Shown here piece by piece: positions 12,176 to 24,248 of a stretch of 64,000 bases of DNA. Positions within the stretch are counted from its first letter, which is position 1; the number at the start of each line of letters is the position of its first letter. Below the pieces are notes generated by a model. The model had not been told where the DNA came from. It did no database searches and saw only the letters and a list, made by a program, of their open reading frames with translations. The stretch is from Platerodrilus igneus (lineage: Eukaryota > Arthropoda > Insecta > Coleoptera > Lycidae). A program made the position numbers and the translations under genes. Location: the NCBI GenBank assembly GCA_036346225.1, contig JARFIW010000588.1, positions 7,445,501 through 7,509,500 of the forward strand, read 5' to 3'.

Positions 12176-12375
12176 GTTCAATGTAGTGATAATTTAGATC
12201 TTTGACCTAAAAATAAATCATTCTTTCTAGTTTGATTTTTTATAATTTGTTTAAAACTTTGTCTATTTAACAGCAATAATTTTTTAAGAGTTTGTACACG
12301 TATTAAATGTTTGCAAATTCCAAAGGTTTTGAAACACGTAAAAGAAATTCATTTGAGTGTTTTCCTCTATTACGT

Positions 12376-13829
12376 TGTTGACTCTATCGCCACACGCAGA
12401 GCACTGAACACTTGAACAGACCGAGAATTTGCAGTTGACTTTATCAGAGTACACGTGCTGGAAATAGAACAAACCAAAGAATCTCGAGAAATTCCAACTA
12501 AGTTTTTATGCTACCCAAAACTCTGTACTTTCATTGGTTAAACTAAAATTTGGAGATTCTTTTACAATCAAAAATCGAAAAACGCATTCCATTGGTTAAA
12601 GACATCATTAACGTTTTTCAACACAGGAAGAATAGGAAATGGAAGTGTATAAATGAAAATGCAAATTCTGCAGAAGACATTTGTAGTGCTCACCATAGCT
12701 TAGGAATCCTCTCCTTGCAGTGCTCCCAATAGCCTGCAAATAACCTTCAAGCTGCGCTCTCCATAGCCTGCTAAAATTCTAAACGCAGCGCTTATCATAG
12801 CCTGCACCGTTACGCCGTCCGCCGTTGTACCTGGGGCCGTCATAATAATTTATTGGTCTAAATCAAACAACCTACGTATGGGTAGTAAGCCTCGTTCTGT
12901 ACATCAAGCTGCCCGAAAACAAGCGCAGAACGCCCTTCGAAGTGCGATCCGTTCCATATGACCGCATCCGAGGCTTCTGTCTCCGCTACCGTCGTCGCCG
13001 AAGGAAATCATTCGATCTACTACAAACACATCCCAAGAAGTAGATTACTGTAATGTCGCCGACTGCATCTGCCAGGTCTACCTCCGAAACAACACCCCCA
13101 TAGAGTTTGACGGAGCCGTACTCTACTAGGCCTAAGGCACCACTGGGTTCACGACGTCTGCTGAAGTGTACCGAAGGTCACTGAAAACGTCTGAGACTTG
13201 CAAATCTGTAATTAATTGCTATTCACCACCGTTCAAGTTATTATTGGACTTCACAATTCAATTCTAAAGCCTTCCGAGGAGTTCCGAAGACAACCGAAGA
13301 CTTCTAAACCTTTTATACTTGTAAATATTGTAAATTAATAGTTTTTAATTTCAAATATTTGCTATTCACGTTATTATTGAACTTTACTATTTAATTCTGA
13401 AGCCTTCCGAGGAGTTCCGAAGACAACCGAAAACTTCTGAACCCTCCATACTTGTAAATATTATAAAATTAGTAGTGATTTAATTTCAAATCATAACTCT
13501 TGTGACTTAACATTGTGACAAAAGGAAGAAACGGAACCTTCCGAACAATCTCGAAAACCATCGAAGCCGTTTTCGCCGCCTACAAACTATATAGACATTC
13601 ATTTAATAAGTGTTTGAGTTTATTTTGGTGTTCACAAGCAAGCATCAAGCTTCCAAAGAGTTCTGAATATAACCGAAGACTTTCGAACTACTTCCAGAAT
13701 TAAAATCAGTCAATTCCACTTTAATTTTATGTATCTTTTGGAACTTATAATTATTTTTGCTTATGTTATTAAACAATTAATCAAGCCAAGCCTACTTGCT
13801 TTAAGACGCCTCCCACTCGAACGATAACA
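12376..13829 (+). repeat. Gypsy-1 5' LTR
   Basis: Begins TGTTGACTCT and ends GATAACA. It is closely similar along its length to 18860-20269. It contains a TATA-like GTGTATAAATG near 12647 and an internal tandem repeat of about 133 bp (13236-13500). The repeat unit includes GAAGCCTTCCGAGGAGTTCC and ends with a TACTTGTAAATATT segment. An AG dinucleotide separates the LTR end from the primer site. Confidence 0.9.
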
Positions 13830-13831
13830 AG

Positions 13832-13849
13832 TGGCGTCCAACGTAATTG
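13832..13849 (+). other. Gypsy-1 primer binding site
   Basis: TGGCGTCCAACGTAATTG lies two bases after the LTR end. It resembles the TGGCGCCCAACG-type sites of insect gypsy elements. The priming tRNA is not certain. Confidence 0.65.
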
Positions 13850-13901
13850 GACCCGTCTTCAAAAAGATTTTGCAAACAGCGCGCTTGGAAGACCCATCAT
13901 C

Positions 13902-15170
13902 ATGCCCGAGACGAGGAGTCAAACCAGGTCTAACGTCCAGCCGAACACCAACCAGCCGCCTCCAACCCAAAAGGCCACCCAACGGTTAACAGTTCTGGGA
14001 CTGCAACAACCCAGTGGCGCTCAACAAACACAAGCAACCGACAAACTGGTTATAATAAATACGCTCGTGGAAGACCTGTACCACGTCACCACAGCCACCT
14101 CCGAAACAGAAAAACCGACATTCTCTTGCACCCTTCTGGAGGATCCCGCAGACTTCGTTGAACAGATGGAAGCAATGGATACGGATGTACCCATGATAAA
14201 TAGAGTGATGCTTTTGCTATTTTGTGCACTGCTATATGCTTAACGCTTAACGCTTATTAAACATTTATTTATATATTTATATAATTATATTTATTTATAT
14301 TTTATATTTACACTTTATATTTATTTATATATAGCATGTATTATGTGGCTTATTTGTTTTGTTTGACGTTCTGTCGCCATTTTGGTTGCAGTATATATTT
14401 GGGAAGGACGAGCAGAATTGCGAAGATTGTAATCATAATGTAAATCAGTTAGGGGACGATAGGGAAAGCTAGGGATGGATTTAAATTAGTTAGCTAGATT
14501 TGGATAGTTTTAAGACGACCCTTCAGGTCGCACTGGTAAGCAGAATCGACGTCTGCTATCCGGTATTACGGATCCCTCCCCCTCTCATTTTTGCTTGTTG
14601 ATCGGGTACACTCGAAAGTCAGCGCTAGGGATACCATTATTTACAACCCTGTTTTTAGTTTTTGTTTTGTTTTTGTTCCAGTTTTTGTCAGATTTTAGGT
14701 TTGTTAGATTGTTAGAGTTTGTTAGGTTTGTTAGATTTTTAGGTTTGTTAGATTTTTATTTAGTTTTTATTTAGGGTGAATCAACTATGAAGTAAGAATA
14801 AATTAGGAGCACGACTATTTATCGCGTTTAAACCCAATGTAGTACCTCCGGGTGGAGCATTGGGGACGTGGCCGCAAGTATAGCGGCCCTAATTCAAATT
14901 ATAATGTACCCACAACAACCGCTCAATTCCGAGGCCAAGCAGTGGGAAGCATACGCCGTATTCCAAACCATTTACGAATTTAAAAGGTTATTCCTGGACA
15001 AGTACGATAGTCCAACCATTCGAGCCAGAATAACCTCGGATTACTATGGATAGAAGCAGACGGCGTCTCAACCAGTAACCGCCTTTCTGAGCACGAAGAT
15101 ACAACAAGCCCGCCGCCTAAAACTGAACACCAACCAAGACATACAGTAGTTCACAGATCTCTTCCTACCG
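13902..15170 (+). pseudogene. Gypsy-1 gag, broken and split by a MITE
   Basis: An ATG at 13902 opens about 100 codons (MPETRSQTRSN...), rich in Gln, Thr and Pro, running into the TSD of the MITE at 14185. Gag-like sequence resumes after 14913 with an AKQWEAYAVFQTIYEFKRLFLDK-type segment, the helical region just ahead of gypsy nucleocapsid parts. Stops follow by 15053 and the frame is not continuous. No zinc knuckle is recognised. The product would be the structural protein of the particle. Confidence 0.7.
14194..14903 (+). mobile_element. MULE-like MITE (710 bp) with 9-bp TSD
   Basis: Flanked by identical 9-bp direct repeats ATGTACCCA at 14185-14193 and 14904-14912. The element starts TGATAAATAGAG and ends CAAATTATA. 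The inverted-repeat ends are clearer in the sister copy at 36629-37332: ATAATTTGAG at the left and TATAATTTGAG as the reverse complement of the right. No coding capacity. A 9-bp TSD with short imperfect TIRs suggests a Mutator-like (MULE) origin. A third copy lies inverted near 33120-33395. The 3' part contains the CCAATG...CATTGG hairpin also found at the end of SINE family A. Confidence 0.75.
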
Positions 15171-15439
15171 ACAATGAGGACCCCGATCTAGTGTCACATA
15201 CCGACGACATTATGGGAAATAGTCAACCGCCTCGCGAGAATCGAGGAAAACTTAAAAGAGGCAACAGTAAAAAACCAACACTATATCAGCTACCAGACGT
15301 CCAACCACAGCAGAACAACTACCAAGGTGCCGCTTCTGCCCTCAAAGACACTGTCACCAAGACTGTCCGACCAAAAACTCGAAAAACGACACTCTGGCCG
15401 AGCTGCGCCAGCACACCGCCCGGCCGGACCAAACGAACT

Positions 15440-15590
15440 GGCGCGATTAAACATTACTCACGATGACCTACTATCAAGGATCCCCGTCACGATACAAAAG
15501 AAAACTCTCAACGCACTCCTAGACACAGGAGCATCGGCGTGCATGATTTGGGAAGATCGAATACCCACAGGCTCACGGGTAGAACTCTAG
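15440..15590 (+). pseudogene. Gypsy-1 aspartic protease remnant
   Basis: The reading frame holds ALLDTGASACMIW, the DTGA active-site motif of retrotransposon aspartic proteases, followed by a short stretch before a stop at 15588-15590. The protease normally cuts the Gag-Pol polyprotein. It lies between gag and reverse transcriptase as expected, but is out of continuous frame with both. Confidence 0.75.
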
Positions 15591-16076
15591 CATGCCTCCG
15601 TCTACCTAGCCGAAGCAGGGAATGAAATGGCAATAAGATGCAAGTTCCGCACACCATTCACCCTCGGGAAGGTGACGGAGCACGAAACTTTTCTGATAGT
15701 AGCCAATCTTGCAGAAGATGTCATTCTGGGGTAATACTGGCTCCGACGACAAAATGCAGTTATGGACCACGAGCGAGGATCCGTACACTTTGGAACACAC
15801 AATCGCCAAACACTCCACTGGAACAAAAGAACGACACCCATCTGCGCAAACAGGCCACCCTCACAAACCACAACTCACTAGTTCCCAGACAAATTCCAAC
15901 CCACATTTTACGGACTCCTGGAGGAGTTCCACTCCGTTGTCAACGGATCAACACAGCCAACTACCACTGCCAGCACCAGCCACACGATACGAACCAATCC
16001 ACTCACACCTTTCCGATTGCCGCCGTATCGGTACTCCCCACAAAAGAAACTCATCATCGCCGCCTAAGTAGAGGAT

Positions 16077-16810
16077 ATGCTGGCTAACCGAATCATCGAG
16101 CCCAGCACCTCGGCCTACAACTCTCCCATAGTGATCGTGGAGAATAAGGATGGGAAACCACGATTTTACGTAGACTATCGGAGACTCAACTCCATCACCA
16201 AGGATGACAGCTCAAACTTACCAATCATTCATGAAGCACTACGAGACCTTGGCACGGCATCCATTTTCACCACCATCGACCTCAAATCAGGATACTGGCA
16301 AGTACCACTTGACCCCGAGTCCAAATTTCGGACGGCATTCACCAGCCCGATGAAGCTAGTTACCAGTTCCGCGTTATGCCGTTTGGACTGAAAAATGTCC
16401 CAGCCAGTTTTCAGAAGCTGATGACACAAGAAGTACTGGCAGGCTACCTCCGCAAATTTGTGCTCATATACCTGGACGATTTAATAATTTATTCCAACAA
16501 TTAGAAAGAGCATCTACAATACATCCGACTCGTCCTAGAAAAGCTTGAACAACACAGACTACACCTGGCTTTAGAGAAATGCAGTTTTGGAGTACAAAAC
16601 CTTCAATACCTAGGCCACGTCATAACCACCGAAGGTTAGCAACCCATACCAAAACACGTGGAACAGATCCAGAAGGCAAATCGACCCACGAACCGATGAC
16701 AGCTAAGGTCCTTCATCGGCCTTACCAATTGGCTCCAAGACTATATCCGCGGTGTGCAGACCTCCAAGCACCGCTAACCAACTTACTCCAAACCAATCAA
16801 CGCTTCTAGT
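16077..16810 (+). pseudogene. Gypsy-1 reverse transcriptase remnant
   Basis: The frame from 16077 has IIEPSTSAYNSPIVIVENKDGK, DYRRLNSITK, TTIDLKSGYWQVPL and KFRTAF, the fingers and palm of Ty3/gypsy RT including the first catalytic Asp. The frame then slips. FGLKN.PASFQ and the catalytic YLDD (16469-16480) follow, then an in-frame TAG at 16502, and LGHVITTEG near 16615. At least two shifts and several stops make it non-functional. Confidence 0.9.
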
Positions 16811-16859
16811 GGACCACAGAAACTGAGCAAGCCTTCCAAGCTATCCAACAGGCCATCAG

Positions 16860-17520
16860 CCAGCCATTAAAGCTCTATCGACAAGATTTTTACAATCCTT
16901 TCATTTTACAAATCGACGCCAGTCGAACCGGCATTGCAGCAGTCTTCTACCAAGAAATCGAAGGGAAACATCAATCAAGTTGAGAGAAACTACCACGTGA
17001 ATGAGTAAGAATGTTTGGCGGTAATCTGGGCCAGGCGTCGCCGTGGATCAATGTAGTAAGCGTAAGACTACGGATCCCAAGGTCCTGGGTTCAAATCCCA
17101 ACACGTCCGACTGCTTGAAAAATGGCAGGTGAACATTTTTCACAAAAATTACGCCCCGTTCGGATGAGAGGTTAAATGGAGGTCCCGTGTGTGAGTGTTG
17201 TCACGCACGTTAAAGATCCTTGCCTTGCCTGGAACGGTAAGAGTTCGGCAAAATTCTAAATTTCCAGGCAACAAAAAACTCGCCTCCTGGCCAATGTAGT
17301 ACCTTCGGGTGGAGTATTGGAAATGTAAATGAACGGTAACCTGGGCCATTAAGAAGTACCGACCATACTTAGAGGACAAGCCTTTTACACCCCACACAGA
17401 CAGCCGTGCGCTGTTATGGTTGAACAAAACCAAAGACACCCGTTCCAAACTCACCCGCTGGGCCCTGTTGCTACAGGAATTTTTCTTCGACATCCAACAT
17501 TGCCTTGAGGTTCAGAATGC
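16860..17520 (+). pseudogene. Gypsy-1 RNase H remnant, split by a SINE
   Basis: FILQIDASRTGIAAVFYQE (about 16900-16960) carries the first RNase H acidic residue. After the SINE, TDSRALLWLNKTKD and LTRWALLLQEFFFDIQH (about 17396-17500) carry the last acidic residue and the C-terminal helix, then LPDHLSRHP. The SINE sits at the codons for the AVIWA(I)KKYRPYL stretch. Confidence 0.85.
17034..17333 (+). mobile_element. Full-length tRNA-derived SINE (family A) with 15-bp TSD
   Basis: Flanked by CGGTAATCTGGGCCA (17019-17033) and CGGTAACCTGGGCCA (17334-17348), one mismatch, as expected for LINE-mediated insertion. The head has a tRNA-like B box GGTTCAAATCC (17088-17098) and an A-box-like region upstream. 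The body carries GGTCCCGTGTGTGAGTG, CACGTTAAAGATCC and TTCGGCAAAATTC. The 3' end is a hairpin, CCAATG...ACC-TTCG-GGT...; the final stem half is ATTGG here. No protein is encoded. The partner LINE is unknown. Confidence 0.85.
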
Positions 17521-18450
17521 GCTACCGGACCATCTCTCACGCCATCCCATCAACAACAATATTTCCGAAGAGGTCACCAACGAAATCCGCCTGCTACCAC
17601 AAAACAACTTTAGCAATCTTCAGGCCAACTATGTAGCTCTAGTGGACCTACCCGAAGGGGTACAAGTTGCGCAACGGAACAGCGAAATCATTGGACGGAT
17701 GATCCAAGAATGGTTCTTCGTACAGCAGAGAGGTCCCCAAAATCCTCACGAAGAGAAAATCCTACAAGACTTTGTAGTCGGAAATGGATATATCTGGCGA
17801 TGTAACCTTAAACAGAACCGTCTCCTGGTGCCCCCCCCCCCGACGCACAGACCGACGACTTGCACGCTTTCCATGACCTGGCTGGACATCCAGGCACCGA
17901 TGAAACTTACCGCGTCCTCGGCGAAAGATACTTCTGGCCCAAGGTCGGTGACGTGGTAAGACGATATGTAAGCCAATGCTGGACCTGTGCCGCTACAAAG
18001 AGGGGACCGTATCAACAGAAAGCACCCCTCCGACCACATCTACCCGTCCGACCATGAGAGGTCATATCGGTCGTCAACATGGGGTCATACATCACTTTAT
18101 GTCAGAACAATCGGTTCATACTGGTCGTAACCGACTTGTTCAGTAGATGGGTCGAAACATTCCCGACACCTGACACCAAGTCAGCCACTGTCATCAACTT
18201 GCTCAAAAACGAGGTCATCTTCCGATATGGATACCCAAGAGCAATCCTTACCGACAACGGGTTCCAATACGTATCTAGAAGATGGGAACCGAACCATGAA
18301 TCAATGGGGTTGTCACCACTGGACTACGCCAATCTTCCACCCACAAGCAAACCCAGTAGAACGCCGGAACCAGGAGATCAAGAAAGCCTTGCAAGCCTTC
18401 GCAATCCAACACGACGCACGATCCTGGGACCGGAACTTTCCTGAGATTAT
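17500..18450 (+). pseudogene. Gypsy-1 integrase remnant
   Basis: Zinc-binding HHCC region: HAFHDLAGHPGTDETYRVL, then CWTCAATKRG (about 17860-18005). The catalytic core follows with VVTDLFSRWVETFP (first Asp) and AILTDNGFQYVS (second Asp) at about 18120-18275. The segment around the expected Glu (HPQANPVERRNQEIK) lies in another frame at about 18335-18385. Upstream spacer 17500-17860 is open but slips at the poly-C run 17828-17838. It would insert cDNA into the genome if intact. Confidence 0.88.
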
Positions 18451-18851
18451 GTATTTCTCCGCACTAGGAAGAACGCAGCTACGGGAACTACACTCAGCTA
18501 TGTCCTACTGGGATACTAACTACCCCGTCCAGGAGACCTCCACCAACCGCCGGTGGACAATCAAGGGAAGCCCGACTACGCCGCATCCGACAGATTTAGG
18601 ATCGCGAGCGCCGCTTCAGAGAAAAATATGCCCAAAACGAGGATCCCGCTCTGTTTTCGCCAGGGGTCATGGTCGGAAGCCATCCCTCCACCTCCACCCT
18701 CCCTCACCCAATCCAAGGAAGAGCCGGACCCAACATCTACTGGGTCCGGATGGAACGAGGGGGATATAAAAATACACTCCAAAGACATACGACTAACACC
18801 CACTAGACCATTACCTCCCCGCATTTACCAAGCTACATTACACTCTTCAGC

Positions 18852-18859
18852 GGGGGAGA
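18852..18859 (+). other. Gypsy-1 polypurine tract
   Basis: GGGGGAGA directly precedes the TGTTGACT start of the 3' LTR, which fixes the LTR boundary. Confidence 0.8.
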
Positions 18860-20269
18860 TGTTGACTATCACCACACGCAGAGCACTGAACAGACTGAGA
18901 ATTTGCAGTTGACTATATCAGAGTACATGAGCTGGAAATAGAACAAACCAAAGAATCTCAAGAAATTCCAACTAAGTTTTTGTGCTACCCAAAACTCTGT
19001 ACTTTCATTAGTTAAACTAAAATTTGGAGATTCTTTTACAATCAAAAATCGAAAAACGCATTCTATTGGTTAAAGACATCATTAACGTTTTTCAACACAG
19101 GAAGAATAGGAAATGGAAGTGTATAAATGAAAATGCAAATTCTGCAGAAGACATTTGTAGTGCTCACCATAGCCTAGGAATCCTCTCCTTGCAGTGCTCC
19201 CAATAGCCTGCAAATAACCTTCAAGCAGCGCTCTCCATAGCCTGCTATAATTCTAAACGCAGCGCTCATCATAGCCTGCAACGTTACGCTGTCCGCAGTC
19301 GTACCTGGGGCCGTCATAATAATTCATTGGACTAAATCAAACAACCTACGTATGGGTAGTAAGCCTCGTTCTGTACATCAAACAACCCGAAAACAAGCGC
19401 AGAACGCCCTTCGACGTGCGATCCGTTCCATACGACCGCATCCGAGGCTACTGTTTCCGTTACCGTCGTCGCCGAAGGAAATCATTCGATCTACTACAAA
19501 CACATCCCGAGAAGGAGATTACTGTAATGTCGCCGACTGCCAGGTCTACCTCCAGAACAACACTCTCGTAGAGTTTGACGGAGCCGTACTCTACTAGGCC
19601 TAGGGCTCCACATCCACGACGTCTGCCAAAGTGTACCAAAGACGTCTGGGGCATCCAAACCTGTAATTAATTGCTATTCACCACCGTCCAAGTTATTATT
19701 GGACTTCATAATTCAATTCCAAAGCCTTCCGAGGAGTTCCGAAGACAACCGAAGACTTCTAAACCCTCTATACTTGTAATTATTGTAAATTAATAGTTTT
19801 CAATTTTAAATATTTGCTATTCCCGTTATTATTGAACTTTACTATTCAATTCCGAAGCCTTCCGAGGAGTTCCGAAGACAACCGAAGACTTTTGAACCCT
19901 CCATACTTGTAAATATTGTAAATTAGTAGTGATTTAATTTCAAATCATAACTCTTGTGACTTATAATTGTGACAAAAGGAAAAAACGGAACCTTCCGAAC
20001 AATCCCGAAAACCATCGAAGCCCTTCTCACCGCCTTCAAACTATATAGACATTCATTTAATAAGTGTTTGAGTTTATTTTGGTATTCACAAGCAATCATC
20101 AAGCTTCCGAAGAGTTCTGAAAATAACCGAAGACTTTCGAACTACTTCCAGAATTAAAATCAGTCAATTTCACTTTAGTTTTATGTATCTTTTGGAACTT
20201 ATAATTATTTTTGCTTGTTATTAAACAATTAATTAAGTCAAGCCTACTTGCTTTAAGACGCCTCCCACT
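18860..20269 (+). repeat. Gypsy-1 3' LTR (main part; last 12 bases at 24257-24268)
   Basis: Same sequence as the 5' LTR with scattered changes. It is cut 12 bases before its end by the hAT element: CTCCCACT (20262-20269) is repeated at 24249-24256, after which CGAACGATAACA completes the LTR. Confidence 0.9.
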
Positions 20270-23200
20270 CTCGCACGTAGCCAGACTTTTGTTTCGGAGA
20301 GGGCTTGTTGGAATTCGATGAAATTAAACAGTTTTTGTGAAACTATATTTCGGCAAATTCTTTTACAAAAGCAGTCTTCTTGATTTTGTTGCCGCCATAA
20401 TATTGATGACTTTATCAGGGTCAACATCTATATCCGAGTGAACGGATACCATGGCAAGTGTACTAAGACGATCATCATTCATCAAACTACGAGAAAACGA
20501 TTTTACTCTTTTCATCGTAGAAAAAGATCTCTCTACACTTGCAGTACTCACTGGCAATGTAGCCAAAATGCTGATGAGGTAGTTTATTGTACGAAAATAT
20601 GTTGCATTACAATTTTCCAATACACGTAAAACTTCAAAGTTTGCGTCGATAGTAGCAGCTCTTTCACACCATAGTAAATATTCTGCTTTTACTGCAGAAA
20701 GTGATACTTTGTCATCAAAATAAGGAGTTAAACTTTCCAATTTATTTACGTTGTCAAGTGAAACATAAGCTGGAAGAAGCACTTGAAAAGTCTGTAGTAT
20801 GTCTTCGTTTGAAATGAATCGCTCTGATAAATTTTGAATAAGATGGTCAGTGCAAGGAATGAACACAGTCACTTTGTAATATTCTTCAACATTAGTAACT
20901 TGAGGGTTCGCACGTGCACTCTGCCTCGATGCCAGTCTGGGAACCTTAAGCTCGGTTTGAAAAATTTCTTGTGCAAGATGTGATGCAGAAATAAATATCT
21001 GCTTGAAAACAATATCTGCATCTTCGCGCTACTTTGCAAGACTAGCTATAACAATTTTTGCGTGGTCAAGAGCTGCTGCTAAATCTAAAGATTGTTTTTG
21101 AAGAAACACAGACAATGGGAGAGTCAAGCTAAATATCTTGTCACATACAAGTAGGCTAATTAAGAAGTCACTTTTCTCAACAGCCGCCAATAAAGTTGAG
21201 GCTGTAGAAGATATTTTCCACGACTTTTTAGAAATTTCTTCCAAGCTGACGCAAATGGGTTCAAACAGCTCAACAAATGTAATGACACTGTCATGTCTTT
21301 CAATGAATCTGGTTTCACATAGACGGAGAAGTCTTTTTTGCTGTCTGGAGCATATACTGAAATAGCATCTTGAAGAGTTTTGTTCGCATTAGGATGATTT
21401 CTAAAAAGTTAGCTAATTCATTGACAACACCAAGACAGTTTCTAACCGAGGGAACTGTCATGGTATTTGACAATCCAAGATTTAATCGGTGGCTAGCACA
21501 ATCTTGCATTTGGATATATATGTCTAATTCTAGATTGAACACCAGAGATGTGTCTCGCCATATTGGCTGCACCATCATAACCTTGCCCAACGCATTTAAT
21601 CATGTCAAGTCCAAGCTCTTCACATCTCTGTAAAATGACTCGACTCAAGTTTTCTGCAGATTGATCGTAAATGGGAATAAATCCCAAAAAATCTTCACGA
21701 ATTACTTGGATTTGCGAATTACCTTCACATGTTACTTGGTCTACGTAACGAACACAGATGGATAGTTGTTCTCTGGTTGAAACATCCATTGTTTCGTCGG
21801 CAAGCAGACTGAAACAACTAGCTTTATTTATTTTAAAAACAATTTTTTCAATAATTAAATTCGAACATATTTGAATAATCTCGTTCTGTATTTCAGGGCT
21901 GAAATACGTAGCGTTTCTATGGCTGTTAATAATATGTTTTCTTAAATCTTTATCACCAGAATTTGCCCTAAATTGCAGAAGTGCTCGAAATTTTCCATCC
22001 CTTCTCTCGGGTTTATCGAGTAAAAGAGGTCCACTGTCGTAATCACCCCTGAGAGGCAATTCTTGTTGTGCACAAAATAAAATTGTTTCAATAATGGGTT
22101 TGATGGCTGCTCTATTTTCTGCTTTTTCTCTGGCCCGTTGAGAGTTTATTTCTGACATAATGTCCTGACATTTTCCAGAATAAACTTTTAAAAAATTGTC
22201 TGCCAGAACGACGCATTTTTTGTGGTAGTTTTTTTTAGAATGATTAACGAATGTTTCTTTAGCCTTTTTCCAATCCCTGAATCCACTTGTTACCAGTTTC
22301 CCTGGAATTTCATGATCCCCTTTTCCTACACCTTCTTGATAAAACAAATAGCAAGGCTTGCAATACACGCAATCTTTTTTTTTAGAGTACGCAAGAAAAT
22401 GAAATCCGGTTTCGTGATCTGTTATCCATTTCTCTTGAAATCTTCTTTTTTGATTTGTTCCTTCAGTCATAGGAAACGTATAAGATTTTCTAGGAAGCAA
22501 TATAGACGTAAGGATGTTTTTTTTAAAGTGATCATCCAAAACATCTCTTTTGACGTCCCCAATATCAAACAGATCTGCTTGCCATACCTGAAGTGCTGTA
22601 GAGGTACTCATAGTAATATTCATTGTATCATTATCGCTGTTGCTAGGCGCGACAACATTACTTGGACTTGGTAACTCTGAAAAATATTTAAATGAAATTA
22701 GTTACTAAGTAGGGATTTTAATTAATAGGTACTTACCGTCATGATTACCCTTAACATTATCTTGTCTCGGTTTTTTAAAAAATGAAACGATACTTGATTG
22801 GCGTTTCATTGTTGTACTAATTTAAACAAAGACTAAATTTTACGTGTAGTTCAATCAATTTAATGACGATTGACAAACACTAACTAGATACGATGTCAAC
22901 GACGAAAAAGCGACACAACGCAACCTACGTACAAAAACGTGATTTAGTTATTCAGAAATGTTTATAAAATAATAAGTATGCGAATACTGAATACGAAACA
23001 ATGTGTAACAGTAGTAAAGGTTCGATCAGCTATAGTATAGATAGACAAAGGAATTCCATGTAATCTAGCATGCCGGAACTGAACCAAATTACTGTTTATT
23101 GCCGTGGCCGTGTACGTGTGAATGCGATGCAGGTAGGTGGTAGAGAAAGGGTACAAGTGACAGGCATGCGCGCAGATGCAGTTCATTCATTCTAATCACG

Positions 23201-24248
23201 ATCAGAGAGCAGAGAGCACACGTTTATAAATCAACAAAGCTTCCAAAATCAACAGATTCACCAATCCTATCGCATCTTTAATTCGACCATTCGTTTAAAC
23301 GTCTACAAACCTCTGGTGCTATCATCAAGGGTCAAGAACATCGTCTCATCATAGTCGCCGTTCATCACATCGCAGACGACCGTTAGGAATCAACAGCTAC
23401 GGAAAATTCCATCGTATTTACTGCACTTTTTAGTGCAAAAGAATCGCTATTTGCAGTATTTCTGTGTAGACTCGTAATTTTTGTACAAGGGTGTCTGAAC
23501 GAATTTGTATTGTTATTGTAGATTAGATTAAGAGTTGAGATTTGTAATTGTAGCTCAATAAATAATATGTCAATGTAATGCAATGTAATTATGTAAGATG
23601 CAGTATTGCAATCGTGCTGGATTCTACTGCCGAGCGGCGAGCAACCGTGCACAATATTTCTCAGAGTTAAGTTTTCAAACCAAAAATACTATCGTATGCT
23701 AAATATTACAACAACCCTCGGTCCTATTGTACATTTTCGTATTTAGTTAGGCGAAACCCATCGTACAAGAAGTAGTTACGAAATTTTAATTAGAGGTAGG
23801 TAATTTGCTTCACAAATCACAATCGTAAATTTTACGACATAATAGTACTATTTATTGTATTAAAGTATATAATGTTTTGTTAGTACTTTCTATTTGATCT
23901 GCTGCAGGCTGCAGTTGCAATTGCTTTGTAATTTGTACAATCTTCAAATGAATGTTAGCTATTTCAAATAAAATGGATGATAAGTCACCGGGGAAACAAA
24001 CTGAATTAAATTCATAAAGCAATATTGAGCATGCAGAGCATATTTATCAAGTTGTGAACTAGTGATAGAATTTTATATTTTTACAAAAGCAAAACTTATG
24101 ATAATAATAATCGTTTTTATAAAGTCGTAAAACCACGTTAGTATTCTAGGTTTAAGGGTGTATGTTTCGGGGGCCAACGACATGGGTTCTAGATTTCGGG
24201 GGGGGAGGGGCTTCAGCCCCTTAAGCCCCTCCTCTGGCTACGTGCCTG
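20270..24248 (-). mobile_element. hAT DNA transposon (ZMYM1-like transposase) with 8-bp TSD
   Basis: Bounded by the exact 8-bp TSD CTCCCACT (20262-20269 / 24249-24256), the length made by hAT transposases. Terminal inverted repeats: left CTCGCACGTAGCCAGA, right end reverse complement CAGGCACGTAGCCAGA. The element is 3979 bp and holds one two-exon transposase gene on the minus strand. The 1.4 kb upstream of that gene (22810-24248) shows no coding region. A G-rich/C-rich inverted segment at 24198-24230 (GGGGGGAGGGG...CCCCTTAAGCCCCTCC) lies near the right end. Confidence 0.93.
20363..22809 (-). pseudogene. hAT transposase, ZMYM1-like, with one intron and several lesions
   Basis: Exon 1 (22809-22737) encodes a basic start, MKRQSSIVSFFKKPRQ, and ends at GTAAGT. 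A 60-bp intron ends TTTTTCAG. Exon 2 starts at 22676. Next comes a TTF-type zinc finger (KWITDHETGFHFLAYS..CVYCKPC), then a DUF4371/hAT catalytic region with LLADETMDVSTREQ and GQGYDGAANM. The C-terminal hAT dimerisation segment is LPVSTASVERSFSTMKRVKS (about 20500-20560). Lesions: frameshifts near 21510 and at an A6 run near 21335, and an in-frame TAG at 21029-21031. The rest of the frame is open. The enzyme would excise and insert the flanking element; it may be inactive, or the frame slips may be sequence errors. Confidence 0.9.

Noticed and set aside
13262..13690. Heat-shock elements in the Gypsy-1 LTR (GAA/TTC repeats)
   Set aside because: Spacing is GAA-NNN-TTC rather than the GAA-NN-TTC needed, and it is explained by the LTR's tandem repeat.
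14194..14903. Solo LTR
   Set aside because: 9-bp TSD and inverted ATAATTTGAG ends fit a DNA transposon better.
17045..17110. Functional tRNA gene
   Set aside because: B box present but no proper cloverleaf; flanked by SINE body and a 15-bp TSD.
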